Shown: positions 55,084 through 63,048 of the stretch, piece after piece
Position numbering within the stretch: position 1 is the first letter of the stretch
Layout of the letters: the number at the start of each line of letters is the position of its first letter
Assembly (NCBI RefSeq): GCF_019041915.1
Contig: NZ_JAHPYF010000002.1
Coordinates: 186,001 to 250,000, forward strand
Direction: 5' to 3'
Length of the DNA stretch: 64,000 bases
Source: Collinsella sp. MSK.8.10
GTDB lineage: Bacteria > Actinomycetota > Coriobacteriia > Coriobacteriales > Coriobacteriaceae
Position numbers and translations under genes: made by a program
The notes under the pieces: model-generated
Told to the model about the DNA's origin: nothing
What the model saw: the letters and a program-made list of their open reading frames with translations, nothing else
Databases searched by the model: none

Positions 55084-57219
55084 CTAATGGATAAGCTTAA
55101 AGTCCAAGTGCCCACGCGTGGTATTGACGCGCGAGACCTCGATAATCACGCGCTGGCCCAGTTCATAGTGAGTCCCCGTGTCGGCGCCCGTCAGCGTAAG
55201 CGCGTCCTCGTCGAACTCGAACCACTCGTTGCCCAGGCTCTTGATCGAAACCAAGCCTTCGACCTGCGTTAAATCCAAGCGCACAAAGAGGCCCATGCTG
55301 CTAACCCAAGAGACGGTTCCGGCATAGCGCTCGCCCAGACGGTCCTCATAGTACTGGGCAATCTTGATCTTTTGCGTCGCATGGCTGGCGGCATCTGCCG
55401 CGCGCTCGGCATCGCTGCATGCGCGGCAGATCTGCGGCAGAATGCGCGGCAGCGACTCGCGCCCCTTGCCGATCAGCCGCGGCGTACGGACCAAGGCGTC
55501 CTTGCCGCCGAGCTGCTCATAGGCCAACTGCAGTTTGAGCACGCGGTGCACCACCAGATCGGGATAGCGACGGATGGGACTCGTAAAGTGACAGTAGCAC
55601 GGCGCGGCGAGCGCAAAGTGGCCCTCGTTGCGCGGCTTGTACAGCGCACGCTGCATGCTGCGCAGAAGCAGTGTATTGACGAGCGGTGCGTTTGCCGTAC
55701 CGGCAGCAGCATCAACTGCAGCCTGCAGCTCATCGGGACTTCCCAGGGCAATACCGGCCGCGCGGCGATCATCGATGATGCCCAGCTGCGCCAACGCCAC
55801 GGCGGCACCGTGCAGGCTATCGGGACTGGGATCATCGTGCACGCGATAGCAAGCCTCAATGTCGCGGTCGGCCAGCCACTCGGCCACGCACTCGTTGGCG
55901 AGCAGCATGGCCTCCTCGATTAGCGACGTGGCGCACGAGCGCTCGCGGGCCACGATCTGCACGGGCACACCGTCCTCGTCCAAGAGCGCGCGGATCTCGG
56001 CCGTATCAAAGTCGACCGAACCGCGCGCGCGACGAATGCGGCGGCGGAGCTCCGCAAGCTCGTTGGCGGCAACCAAAAAATCACCCAGGTCGACGTTATA
56101 GCCGCGGGCTGCTTCTTCGCATGCAAGCCCACGCTCAAGCGCCTCCTCGCGCGAGGCCTCGGCAGCCGCAACATCCTCGGCGGCACCCTCCAGCACCCCA
56201 TACTCCACCGCGCCGGCACGCACCAGCAGCGCCTCGGCGCCGTCATAGTCCATACGCACACGCGAGCGAATCACGCTGGGGTACGGATCGTAATGCCGCA
56301 CGCGACCCTGCGCATCGAGCTCGATATCGACGGTAAACGCAAGACGGTTCTCGTCAGGGCGAAGCGAGCACAGGTCACAGGACAGGCGTTCGGGCAGCAT
56401 GGGAAGCACGCGATCGGCCAGATACACCGATGTCGTACGATGGCGAGCCTCAAGATCGATATGCCCGTCCCAAGCCACATAGTGTGAAACGTCGGCGATA
56501 TGCACGCCCAGCTTGTAGCCACCCTCGGGCGTGCGCTCCAGCGAAATGGCATCGTCAAAGTCGCGCGCGTCGACCGGGTCGATCGTGATGACAAAGCGGT
56601 CACGCAGATCGCGGCGGAGCGGGTCCTTAAGCGCCGCAGACACATCGAGCGAAAGCCCCTCGGCCTCGTCCAGCGCGGCCTCGGGATAGCTATCGGTATA
56701 GCCGTAACGCGCCATCACATATTGAACGCCCAAATCGGGCGCGTCATCTCCGCCAATGCGGCGTTCGATCGTCACGGTGCCCGATTCCAGGCGCGTCGGG
56801 TAGGTCAAAATGCGCGCGACAACGGCATCACCCGGGTGGACGCCTAGACGATCCGCCGAGGTATCCTCGGGCAGAATGAAGAAGTCGGCCTTCAGGCGCG
56901 AATCGAGCGGCTCGATCACACCGAGCGGACCAGCGGTCTGGTACGTACCCACCACGCTTATGGCTGCGCGCTCAACCACACCTTCGATCACGGCGCGCCG
57001 CTCACCGTGCGGGCTGTTCTTTATGCTCACGGCAACGGTATCGCCATCCATGATCTCGCGCTTACCGCGGCCCATGACCTTGTAGTCGCCGTTTTCGGTT
57101 ACAACGTAGGCGCTATGCTCATGGAGCTGCACGCGCCCGGTCAGGCTCGGACGGCGTTCGCTGCGCACCGGCCCGCGCTTATTGCGAGCTCCACGCTTAT
57201 GCTTGTTATTGCGCCCCAT
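55084..57219 (-). CDS. rnr: Ribonuclease R
   Basis: A 711-residue 3'-5' exoribonuclease of the RNB family. Order: basic N-terminus, cold-shock domains (about 30-170), the RNB catalytic core with DPVDARDFDDAISL (active-site aspartates), HIADVSHYV and LVVHRVLKLQL, and a C-terminal S1 domain (GTVSWVSSMGLFVRL). It degrades structured RNA and works with SmpB/tmRNA. The ATG at 57219 follows AAGGAGG. It lies downstream of ftsX with a terminator between. Confidence 0.95.
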   Translation of the reverse strand: MGRNNKHKRGARNKRGPVRSERRPSLTGRVQLHEHSAYVVTENGDYKVMGRGKREIMDGDTVAVSIKNSPHGERRAVIEGVVERAAISVVGTYQTAGPLGVIEPLDSRLKADFFILPEDTSADRLGVHPGDAVVARILTYPTRLESGTVTIERRIGGDDAPDLGVQYVMARYGYTDSYPEAALDEAEGLSLDVSAALKDPLRRDLRDRFVITIDPVDARDFDDAISLERTPEGGYKLGVHIADVSHYVAWDGHIDLEARHRTTSVYLADRVLPMLPERLSCDLCSLRPDENRLAFTVDIELDAQGRVRHYDPYPSVIRSRVRMDYDGAEALLVRAGAVEYGVLEGAAEDVAAAEASREEALERGLACEEAARGYNVDLGDFLVAANELAELRRRIRRARGSVDFDTAEIRALLDEDGVPVQIVARERSCATSLIEEAMLLANECVAEWLADRDIEACYRVHDDPSPDSLHGAAVALAQLGIIDDRRAAGIALGSPDELQAAVDAAAGTANAPLVNTLLLRSMQRALYKPRNEGHFALAAPCYCHFTSPIRRYPDLVVHRVLKLQLAYEQLGGKDALVRTPRLIGKGRESLPRILPQICRACSDAERAADAASHATQKIKIAQYYEDRLGERYAGTVSWVSSMGLFVRLDLTQVEGLVSIKSLGNEWFEFDEDALTLTGADTGTHYELGQRVIIEVSRVNTTRGHLDFKLIH

Positions 57220-57300
57220 GGCGCCTCCTTGCTATCAATTGCCGTTTACATCCCAAGAGTCTACCCAAATGATTCGCTTTCCTGCCGTCCCCTAGGGATC

Positions 57301-57334
57301 AAAAAACGGGCCGCCCCATAAGAGACGACCCGTT
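57301..57334 (-). terminator. Terminator of ftsEX
   Basis: AACGGG (57305-57310) / CCCGTT (57329-57334), with extra inner pairs; read leftward it ends in TTTTTT. It lies 24 bp after the ftsX stop. Confidence 0.85.
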
Positions 57335-57358
57335 GGAAGGGGTGAATTCCAGGCATGC

Positions 57359-58279
57359 CTACACGCGCAGGTAGCGACGCATGGCGATGGCAGAACCAAA
57401 GAGACCGATAACCACACCGACCAGGATCAGCGCAGCATAGGTCACCAGGTAGTACTGCATCGGCAGGGCAAACGACATCCAGCCGATGCTCTCCTGCAGA
57501 CGCGGAATCATCAGATTGCGCAGCAGCTCCAGAACGCCGATGGAAAGCAGCGAGCCCAAAATGGCCTGCAGTACGCCCTCGGTGATAAACGGGCCGCGAA
57601 TGAAGCCGTTGCTGGCGCCGACCAGACGCATAATCGCAATCTCACGACGACGCGCCGTGATGGATAGGCGAATCGTGTTGTTGATGAAGATGAATGCGAT
57701 AAAGGTCAGAAGGCCAACGAGCACCACGGCGGCGATGCGGATGTAGTTGGTCACCTGGAACAGGCGGCTCACTTCCTCTTGGCCGTACAGCACGCTCGCG
57801 TTGACGTCGCCGTCATCCGCGATCTTCTGGAAGTCGGCGTTCTTCTTGAGCTTCTCTGCCGTGCTTTCGACCTTGGACGGATCGTCCATCTCAATTGCAA
57901 ACGAAGCCGGCAGCGGGTTCTGGCCATCGAGCGCGCTCATGGTGGCGTCGGCGTTGCCCGACATCTTGCTCGTATACTCGGCCAGCGCGTCGTCCTTGTC
58001 CTTATAGGTCACGGACTTGACGTTATTCCACGTCTTAAGCTCGGCCTCAAAAGCCTGAACATCGGCCTGATCGGCGTCATCGCTAATGAACGCGTTGATG
58101 ACAACCTGATCCTCGACGGTGCCGATCACGGAGTTCAGCATCGCGGAGCCCATGATGAACAGGCCGATGATAAACAGCGAAAGGAAGATCGTGATGACGG
58201 CGCCGAGCGAGGTAGTCCAGTTACGGAAGAAGTGGCTGATTGCCTCTTTGAAGGAGTAGCCCACGTTAGTTGGTGCCAT
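57359..58279 (-). CDS. ftsX: Cell division ABC transporter permease FtsX
   Basis: A 306-residue membrane protein with four helices: one near the N-terminus (SLGAVITIFLSLFIIGLFIM) and three in the C-terminal half. The extracellular domain (about 55-170) is typical of FtsX, which activates peptidoglycan hydrolases together with FtsE. The FtsX/MacB coupling region REIAIMRLVGASNGFIRGPF is present. The ATG at 58279 overlaps the ftsE stop by 14 bp, with GGGGAGG upstream. Confidence 0.95.
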   Translation of the reverse strand: MAPTNVGYSFKEAISHFFRNWTTSLGAVITIFLSLFIIGLFIMGSAMLNSVIGTVEDQVVINAFISDDADQADVQAFEAELKTWNNVKSVTYKDKDDALAEYTSKMSGNADATMSALDGQNPLPASFAIEMDDPSKVESTAEKLKKNADFQKIADDGDVNASVLYGQEEVSRLFQVTNYIRIAAVVLVGLLTFIAFIFINNTIRLSITARRREIAIMRLVGASNGFIRGPFITEGVLQAILGSLLSIGVLELLRNLMIPRLQESIGWMSFALPMQYYLVTYAALILVGVVIGLFGSAIAMRRYLRV

Positions 58280-59486
58280 AGTTGCCGTAACCTCCCCTCT
58301 CCTGGTCGCGGATAACGTGGCCGCCCTCGAGGGCGATCACGCGACGGTGCATGCTATCGACCATCTCGCGGTCGTGCGTGGCGACGATCACGGTGGTGCC
58401 GGTGCGGTTAATGCGCTCGAGCAGCTTCATGATGCCCAGCGAGATCGCCGGGTCGAGGTTACCCGTGGGCTCGTCGCAGATCAGCAGCGGCGGACGGTTG
58501 ACCATAGCGCGGGCGACAGCAACGCGCTGCTGCTCGCCACCGGAAAGCTGGTCGGGCAGCGAGTCCATCTGATCGGCTAGACCGACCAGACGCAGTACCT
58601 CGGGCACCTGGCTGCGAATGACGCCCTTGGGCTTGCCGATGCACTGCAGAGCAAACGCCACGTTTTCGTAGGCGGTTTTTTGCGGCAGGAGCTTAAAGTC
58701 CTGGAACACGGCGCCAATCTGGCGGCGCAGGAACGGAACCTTGCGGTTCTTGATCTTCATGAGGTCCTGACCGGCAACCAGGATGCGGCCGCTCGTCGGC
58801 TTGACGTCACGGTTGAGCGTCGACAGCAGCGTGGTCTTACCCGAGCCGGAGTGACCGACCAGAAAGACGAACTCGCCCGGATAGATCTCGATGTTGATGT
58901 CGTCGAGTGCAGGCTTGTTGGGCTGTGCCGGATAGATCTTGGTGACATGCTCCATAAGGATGACGGGCTCGACACCGGCCTGCTTGGCCATCTTCTTGCG
59001 GCTGGCCTGCGGATCGATGGGCGCAAACACCGACGTAAAATCGGGGTTGTTGAGCGCGTTATCGAGGCTTGCGACCTCGGCTGCCTGATCGCTCTCGACC
59101 ACCGGGGCAGCAGGCTGCGTGGGATCGGGAATAGCGGCAAAGAGGCCAGACTGCGCAGGCTGAGGAACCGGCGTCGCAGGGGCCATGGGGTCGGGAATGC
59201 CGGCCATGGTAGGCTGCGGCGTGGCGGCGCCAGCCTGAGGCTGCTCCACGCGAGCGGTCACGGCCTGAACGGGCTCAAAACCCGCCGTGCCGGAAAGCGC
59301 GACATCGCTGGTGGGATTGTAGGCAAAGGGATCGGATGCCGGCTGTGCCTGATCTGCCGGCTGAGCGGGAGCCTGAGCAACAGGCTGGCCCTCTGAATCC
59401 GGAGTGGCGAAACGACTGCCCTGGACGCCCGTCTGCGTCTTGGGGGCATCATCGCCCGCACCGGAGGTACGGAAGTGGTTACCCAC
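58266..59486 (-). CDS. ftsE: Cell division ATP-binding protein FtsE with a long N-terminal extension
   Basis: A 406-residue protein. The ATPase domain (about 174-400) is a normal FtsE: Walker A GHSGSGKT (211-218), Q-loop FQDFKLLP, signature LSGGEQQRVAVARA, Walker B LLICDEPTGNLD and the switch THD. The first 172 residues form a Pro/Ala/Gln-rich, probably disordered extension with repeats such as GIPDPMAPATP and AIPDPTQPAAP; ordinary FtsE has about 230 residues in total. The GTG at 59486 follows AAGGAG, which supports translation of the extension. It pairs with ftsX. Confidence 0.93.
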   Translation of the reverse strand: MGNHFRTSGAGDDAPKTQTGVQGSRFATPDSEGQPVAQAPAQPADQAQPASDPFAYNPTSDVALSGTAGFEPVQAVTARVEQPQAGAATPQPTMAGIPDPMAPATPVPQPAQSGLFAAIPDPTQPAAPVVESDQAAEVASLDNALNNPDFTSVFAPIDPQASRKKMAKQAGVEPVILMEHVTKIYPAQPNKPALDDINIEIYPGEFVFLVGHSGSGKTTLLSTLNRDVKPTSGRILVAGQDLMKIKNRKVPFLRRQIGAVFQDFKLLPQKTAYENVAFALQCIGKPKGVIRSQVPEVLRLVGLADQMDSLPDQLSGGEQQRVAVARAMVNRPPLLICDEPTGNLDPAISLGIMKLLERINRTGTTVIVATHDREMVDSMHRRVIALEGGHVIRDQERGGYGNYGTN

Positions 59487-59589
59487 TGGTGCTCCTTATC
59501 GTCGTGCGTTTAAACTACATGAGCGCTTTGTATTTTAGCAGCATTAGCTTTACTGCACATAAGAAGCATGGCGGGGTTTGGGTCTCACC

Positions 59590-59712
59590 GGCCGGGCACA
59601 GGGTTACTCTCCAAATCGTCCTCGGACATGTCGGAGCCCCCGCTGCGCGCTTCGCGCGGCAGGGGCTCCTCCGTCCTGCGGAAAGATTTGGAGAGTAACC
59701 CTGTGCCCGGCC
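59590..59712. repeat. Large hairpin with perfect 28-bp arms
   Basis: The arms 59590-59617 (starting GGCCGGGCACAGGG) and 59685-59712 are exact inverses. Inside are an unpaired 15 / 15 nt region, a stem GGAGCCCC / GGGGCTCC, and a GC-rich cap around CGCGCTTCGCGCG. It could be a structured RNA, a palindromic mobile remnant or a strong hairpin barrier. Confidence 0.75.
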
Positions 59713-59842
59713 TGCGGTAACTAAGGGGTCGCCGCATTTCTATTAGGTGCAGCAAATGCATACTTGGGAGGGTCTGAATTGCACTTTGTTGGGATGGGCC
59801 CTTATCCCAATAGAAATCCTGCTTGATACGGCCTCTTTAGAA

Positions 59843-59907
59843 GTTGCGGTGAAATAGGGACTGTTTTAGCAGTTAAAAGCCCTAATCAGTCCTTATTTCA
59901 CCGCAAC
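59843..59907. repeat. Family A palindromic element, copy 4 (65 bp)
   Basis: Arms beginning GTTGCGGTGAAATAGGGACT and an inverse with one or two changes. It lies just beyond the transketolase terminator. Confidence 0.9.
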
Positions 59908-59913
59908 TGAAAC

Positions 59914-59940
59914 AGGGGCGCTCTCCAAGAGAGCGCCCCT
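59914..59940 (-). terminator. Terminator of the transketolase genes
   Basis: Perfect 12-bp stem AGGGGCGCTCTC / GAGAGCGCCCCT with loop CAA, 71 bp after the stop; the T-tract read leftward is short (GTTTC). Confidence 0.75.
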
Positions 59941-59952
59941 GCCGGGTTTCCA

Positions 59953-59992
59953 TAGTACTGGCGAAGCAGTTTTATAGTTCTGGCGAAGCAGT
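59953..59992. repeat. 18-bp direct repeat
   Basis: TAGTACTGGCGAAGCAGT (59953-59970) and TAGTTCTGGCGAAGCAGT (59975-59992), period 22 bp, about 20 bp after the transketolase stop. Purpose unknown. Confidence 0.7.
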
Positions 59993-60011
59993 CCTTGAGA
60001 TCCGTCTTGCC

Positions 60012-60953
60012 TTATGCCAAGAACTCCTTGGTGGTCGCCACGATGTTGGCGGCGTCCAGGCCGTACTTGTGCAGGAGCTCGGCACCCGGGCCAGACTCAC
60101 CGAAGGTGTCGTTGACGCCGATCTTCTTGAGCGGCGTCGGGCACTGCTCGCACAGGACGTCGGCAACGGCGCTGCCCAGGCCACCGATCACAGAGTGCTC
60201 CTCGACGGTCACGACGTGGCCGGTCTTGGTGGCGCTCTTGACGATCAGGTCGGCATCGATGGGCTTGATGGTGTGCATGTTGATGACCTCGGCGTCGATG
60301 CCCTCGGCAGCGAGCTGCTCGGCGGCCTCGAGAGCCTCGCCGACCATCAGGCCGCAGGCGATGATGGTCACATCGGAGCCCTCGCGCATGACAATGCCCT
60401 TACCCAACTCGAACTTGTAGGTCTCGGGGTCGTTGATAACCGGCGAGGCCAAACGGGCGAAGCGCATGTACACGGGGCCGTCGCACTCGTAGGCGGCGCG
60501 CGTCACGGCACGGGCCTCGATGTCGTCGGCGGGAACGATCACGGTCATGCCGGGGATGACACGCATCAGGGCGATATCCTCGCAGCACTGGTGCGTGGCG
60601 CCATCCTCGCCCACCGAGATACCGGCGTGCGTGGCACCGATCTTAACGTTAAGGTGCGGATAGCCGATGGAGTTGCGGACCTGCTCAAAGGCGCGGCCGG
60701 CGGCAAACATGGCAAAGCTGCTCGCGAAGGCGACACGGCCGGTGGTTGCGATACCGGCGGCAACACCCATCAGGTTGCTCTCGGCGATGCCCACATCGAA
60801 GAAGCGGTCGGGGCAGGCGGCCTTGAACTTGCCGGTCTGCGTGGCGGCGGCCAGGTCGGCGTCGAGGACCACAAAGTCATCGTGCTCGTTGGCGAGCTCG
60901 ACGAGGGCCTCGCCGTAGCTTACGCGCGTGGCGATTTTTTTGACGTCTGCCAT
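60012..60953 (-). CDS. Transketolase, C-terminal subunit
   Basis: A 313-residue half of a split transketolase holding the pyrimidine-binding and C-terminal domains. Motifs are RFFDVGIAESNLMGVAAGIA (catalytic Glu that activates thiamine diphosphate), FAMFAAGRAFEQVRNSI, THAGISVGEDGATHQ and the C-terminal VITVEEHS-like segment (VVTVEEHSVIGGLGSAV). The ATG at 60953 begins 1 bp after the stop of the N-terminal subunit, with GGAGAGGAG, so the two are coupled. The pair works in the non-oxidative pentose phosphate pathway. DXP synthase is excluded by the split form and motifs. Confidence 0.92.
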   Translation of the reverse strand: MADVKKIATRVSYGEALVELANEHDDFVVLDADLAAATQTGKFKAACPDRFFDVGIAESNLMGVAAGIATTGRVAFASSFAMFAAGRAFEQVRNSIGYPHLNVKIGATHAGISVGEDGATHQCCEDIALMRVIPGMTVIVPADDIEARAVTRAAYECDGPVYMRFARLASPVINDPETYKFELGKGIVMREGSDVTIIACGLMVGEALEAAEQLAAEGIDAEVINMHTIKPIDADLIVKSATKTGHVVTVEEHSVIGGLGSAVADVLCEQCPTPLKKIGVNDTFGESGPGAELLHKYGLDAANIVATTKEFLA

Positions 60954-60954
60954 C

Positions 60955-61785
60955 CTAGAGCTCCTCTCCGGCGGCCGTGAGCTCTGCCATGGCCTGCTCA
61001 AACTGTTCATCGTTGGGGGCCTTGCCGTGCCAACCAACCTGGTTCTCCATAAAGGACACGCCCTTGCCCTTCAGGGTCTCGGCGATAATGGCGGTCGGCT
61101 GCCCCTTGGTGGCGCGAGCCTCGGCAAAGGCGGCGCGGATCTGGTCGAAGTCGTTGCCGTCGGCGAGCTCCACCACGTGGAACTTGAACGCGCGGAACTT
61201 GTCGGCGAGCGGCATGGGGTCGTTGACCTCCTCGACGGGGCCGTCGATCTGCAGGCCGTTGTGGTCGACGATCACGCAGAGGTTATCGAGCTGCTGGTTG
61301 CCGGCAAACATGGCGGCCTCCCAGACCTGGCCCTCCTCGCTCTCGCCATCGCCCAGCAGGGCGTACGTGCGGTAAGTATCGCCCCAGTGCTTGGCGGCAA
61401 CGGCCATACCCACGGCGGCGGAGATACCCTGGCCGAGCGAGCCGGTGGACATGTCGACGCCCGGGGTGTCGTTCATGTTGGGATGACCCTGCAGGTGGCT
61501 GCCGATATGGCGCAGCGTCTCGAGGTCCTCCTTGGGGAAGAACCCGCGCTCGGCGAGCACGGCGTACAGACCCGGAGCACAGTGGCCCTTGGAGAGCACA
61601 AAGCGATCGCGGTCGGCCTTGCGGGGATCGGCCGGGTCGACGTTCATTTCCTCAAAGTACAGATAGGTCATGATGTCGGCAGCGCCGAGCGAACCGCCCG
61701 GATGGCCGGACTTGGCAGCGTGCACTCCGGTGACGATGCCCTTCCTTACCTCGTTGGCAACCTTTTTGAGCTCTTCGTCGCTCAT
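60955..61785 (-). CDS. Transketolase, N-terminal subunit
   Basis: A 276-residue half of transketolase with the thiamine-diphosphate-binding domain. Motifs are AKSGHPGGSLGAADI, LSKGHCAPGLYA, GSLGQGISAAVGMA and the ThDP/Mg site GDGESEEGQVWEA followed by LCVIVDHNGLQIDG. The ATG at 61785 follows AAAGGAAGG. Split transketolases of this kind are common in anaerobic Gram-positives and archaea. It needs the C-terminal subunit encoded directly downstream. Confidence 0.93.
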   Translation of the reverse strand: MSDEELKKVANEVRKGIVTGVHAAKSGHPGGSLGAADIMTYLYFEEMNVDPADPRKADRDRFVLSKGHCAPGLYAVLAERGFFPKEDLETLRHIGSHLQGHPNMNDTPGVDMSTGSLGQGISAAVGMAVAAKHWGDTYRTYALLGDGESEEGQVWEAAMFAGNQQLDNLCVIVDHNGLQIDGPVEEVNDPMPLADKFRAFKFHVVELADGNDFDQIRAAFAEARATKGQPTAIIAETLKGKGVSFMENQVGWHGKAPNDEQFEQAMAELTAAGEEL

Positions 61786-61992
61786 TGTGCCTTCCTTTCA
61801 TCCTCTTTAGACAAGATGCGCACGGCACAGAAGGTCGTCCCAACCCAGCCGCGATGCACGTACGTCATTCATTATGCTGGAAACTGGAAGCTTTACCAGA
61901 GTATTTATCATTATTTGAACAATTGAGCAGGCAGAACCGCTGATGAAACGGTTTATCAATGTGAACGTCTTTTGGATGGAACGCAGTCGGCC

Positions 61993-62883
61993 CTACGCGT
62001 TAATGTCCTTGAAGCCCTCACCGAAAGTTTCCGTAACGTCGGCCACGGTCACGATGGCGCGCGGGTCGCGCTCGCGCACGATCGTCTTGAGGGTATTGAG
62101 CTCTCGACGGCTCACGATGACCATAACCACTGGCTTCTCGGCACCCGAATACATGCCAGTCGCCTTAAACTTGGTACAACCACGACCCAGGCCATACATG
62201 ATATCGGCAGCGATATCAGGGAACTTGTCCGAGATGATGAGTACCATACGGCGTTTGTTGCCACCATCGACCACGGCATCGATCACGTAGCCGCTAATGA
62301 CCATCGAAAGGCCTGCATACAGTGCGTTTTCGATTGAAAAGACCGGAGCCGATAGCGCGCATACGGCAACATCGATCGCCATGACGGTCGAGCCCACCGG
62401 CAGCGAGGTGTTACGCGAGATGATTTGGCCAATCGTGTCCGAGCCGCCGGTGTTGGCGCCGGCGCGCAACACCATGCCGTAACCGATGCCCGTAATAATG
62501 CCGCCCCACATGGCAGGGAGCATCAGGTCCGCATCCGCCAGAGGTGCTACAAACGGGGCGAACAGATCGGTAAAGAAGCCCAGCAGCACAAAGCCCGTCG
62601 CGGTCTGCACCACGTAGAACATGCCGCCCTCGCGCATAACGACCAACAACAGCAAGGCGTTCATCACGATCGTCTGAATACCAACGGGAAGCGATAGGCC
62701 GCGCGCCGCGCCGACCGCCTGGATAATGGTGGCAAGGCCCGTAACGCCACCGGCGGCAAGACCGTTGGGAATCAAAAACAAGTCGGTCGCGATGGCGGCC
62801 AAGGCACACCCCAACATGATCTGGGGCAGGTCGTGAAAGAAGTTCATCGAAAGAATGCGCTTGATGTCCAGACGATATGCCAT
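61993..62883 (-). CDS. YitT family membrane protein (DUF161/DUF2179)
   Basis: A 296-residue membrane protein with about five to six helices in two DUF161-like units (NGLAAGGVTGLATII, then GMVLRAGANTGGSDTIGQIISR), followed by a soluble C-terminal DUF2179 domain (VLIISDKFPDIAADIMYGLGRGCT, VMVIVSRRELNTLKTIV). The function of YitT proteins is unsettled. The ATG at 62883 follows GAGGGAGG; the frame open to 62907 crosses the terminator. It lies between prfB and the transketolase genes. Confidence 0.88.
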   Translation of the reverse strand: MAYRLDIKRILSMNFFHDLPQIMLGCALAAIATDLFLIPNGLAAGGVTGLATIIQAVGAARGLSLPVGIQTIVMNALLLLVVMREGGMFYVVQTATGFVLLGFFTDLFAPFVAPLADADLMLPAMWGGIITGIGYGMVLRAGANTGGSDTIGQIISRNTSLPVGSTVMAIDVAVCALSAPVFSIENALYAGLSMVISGYVIDAVVDGGNKRRMVLIISDKFPDIAADIMYGLGRGCTKFKATGMYSGAEKPVVMVIVSRRELNTLKTIVRERDPRAIVTVADVTETFGEGFKDINA

Positions 62884-62895
62884 GCTGCCTCCCTC

Positions 62896-62924
62896 AAAAA
62901 AGCGCACCCAAACGGATGCGCTTT
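62896..62924 (-). terminator. Terminator of prfB
   Basis: AAAGCGCA / TGCGCTTT stem with a 10-nt loop; read leftward it ends in TTTTTT directly before the yitT-type gene's ribosome site, the same layout as in front of mupG. Confidence 0.75.
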
Positions 62925-63048
62925 GAACTTCTTCTTGTATTCGATTCTACCGATTCGCCGGACAAAAACCACCCCTGCGCAGGGTTTATTCTGGATACAA
63001 ACCCGTCCAACCGTTGGGCTTAGCATCGGTTTGAAGCCGCCCGATGTT

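Larger units (their letters stand above)
59487..60011. other. Gene-free, structure-rich stretch between ftsE and the transketolase genes
   Basis: No supported gene. It holds a 123-nt hairpin (59590-59712), an inverted repeat ATTTCTATT / AATAGAAAT (59736-59744 and 59809-59817) with inner TTGGGAT / ATCCCAA, family A copy 4, the transketolase terminator, and an 18-bp direct repeat (59953-59992). Confidence 0.7.

Noticed and set aside
59590..59712. The hairpin as a tmRNA, SRP RNA or RNase P gene.
   Set aside because: No tRNA-like ends or tag-coding region, no SRP domain IV motif, and too small for RNase P RNA.
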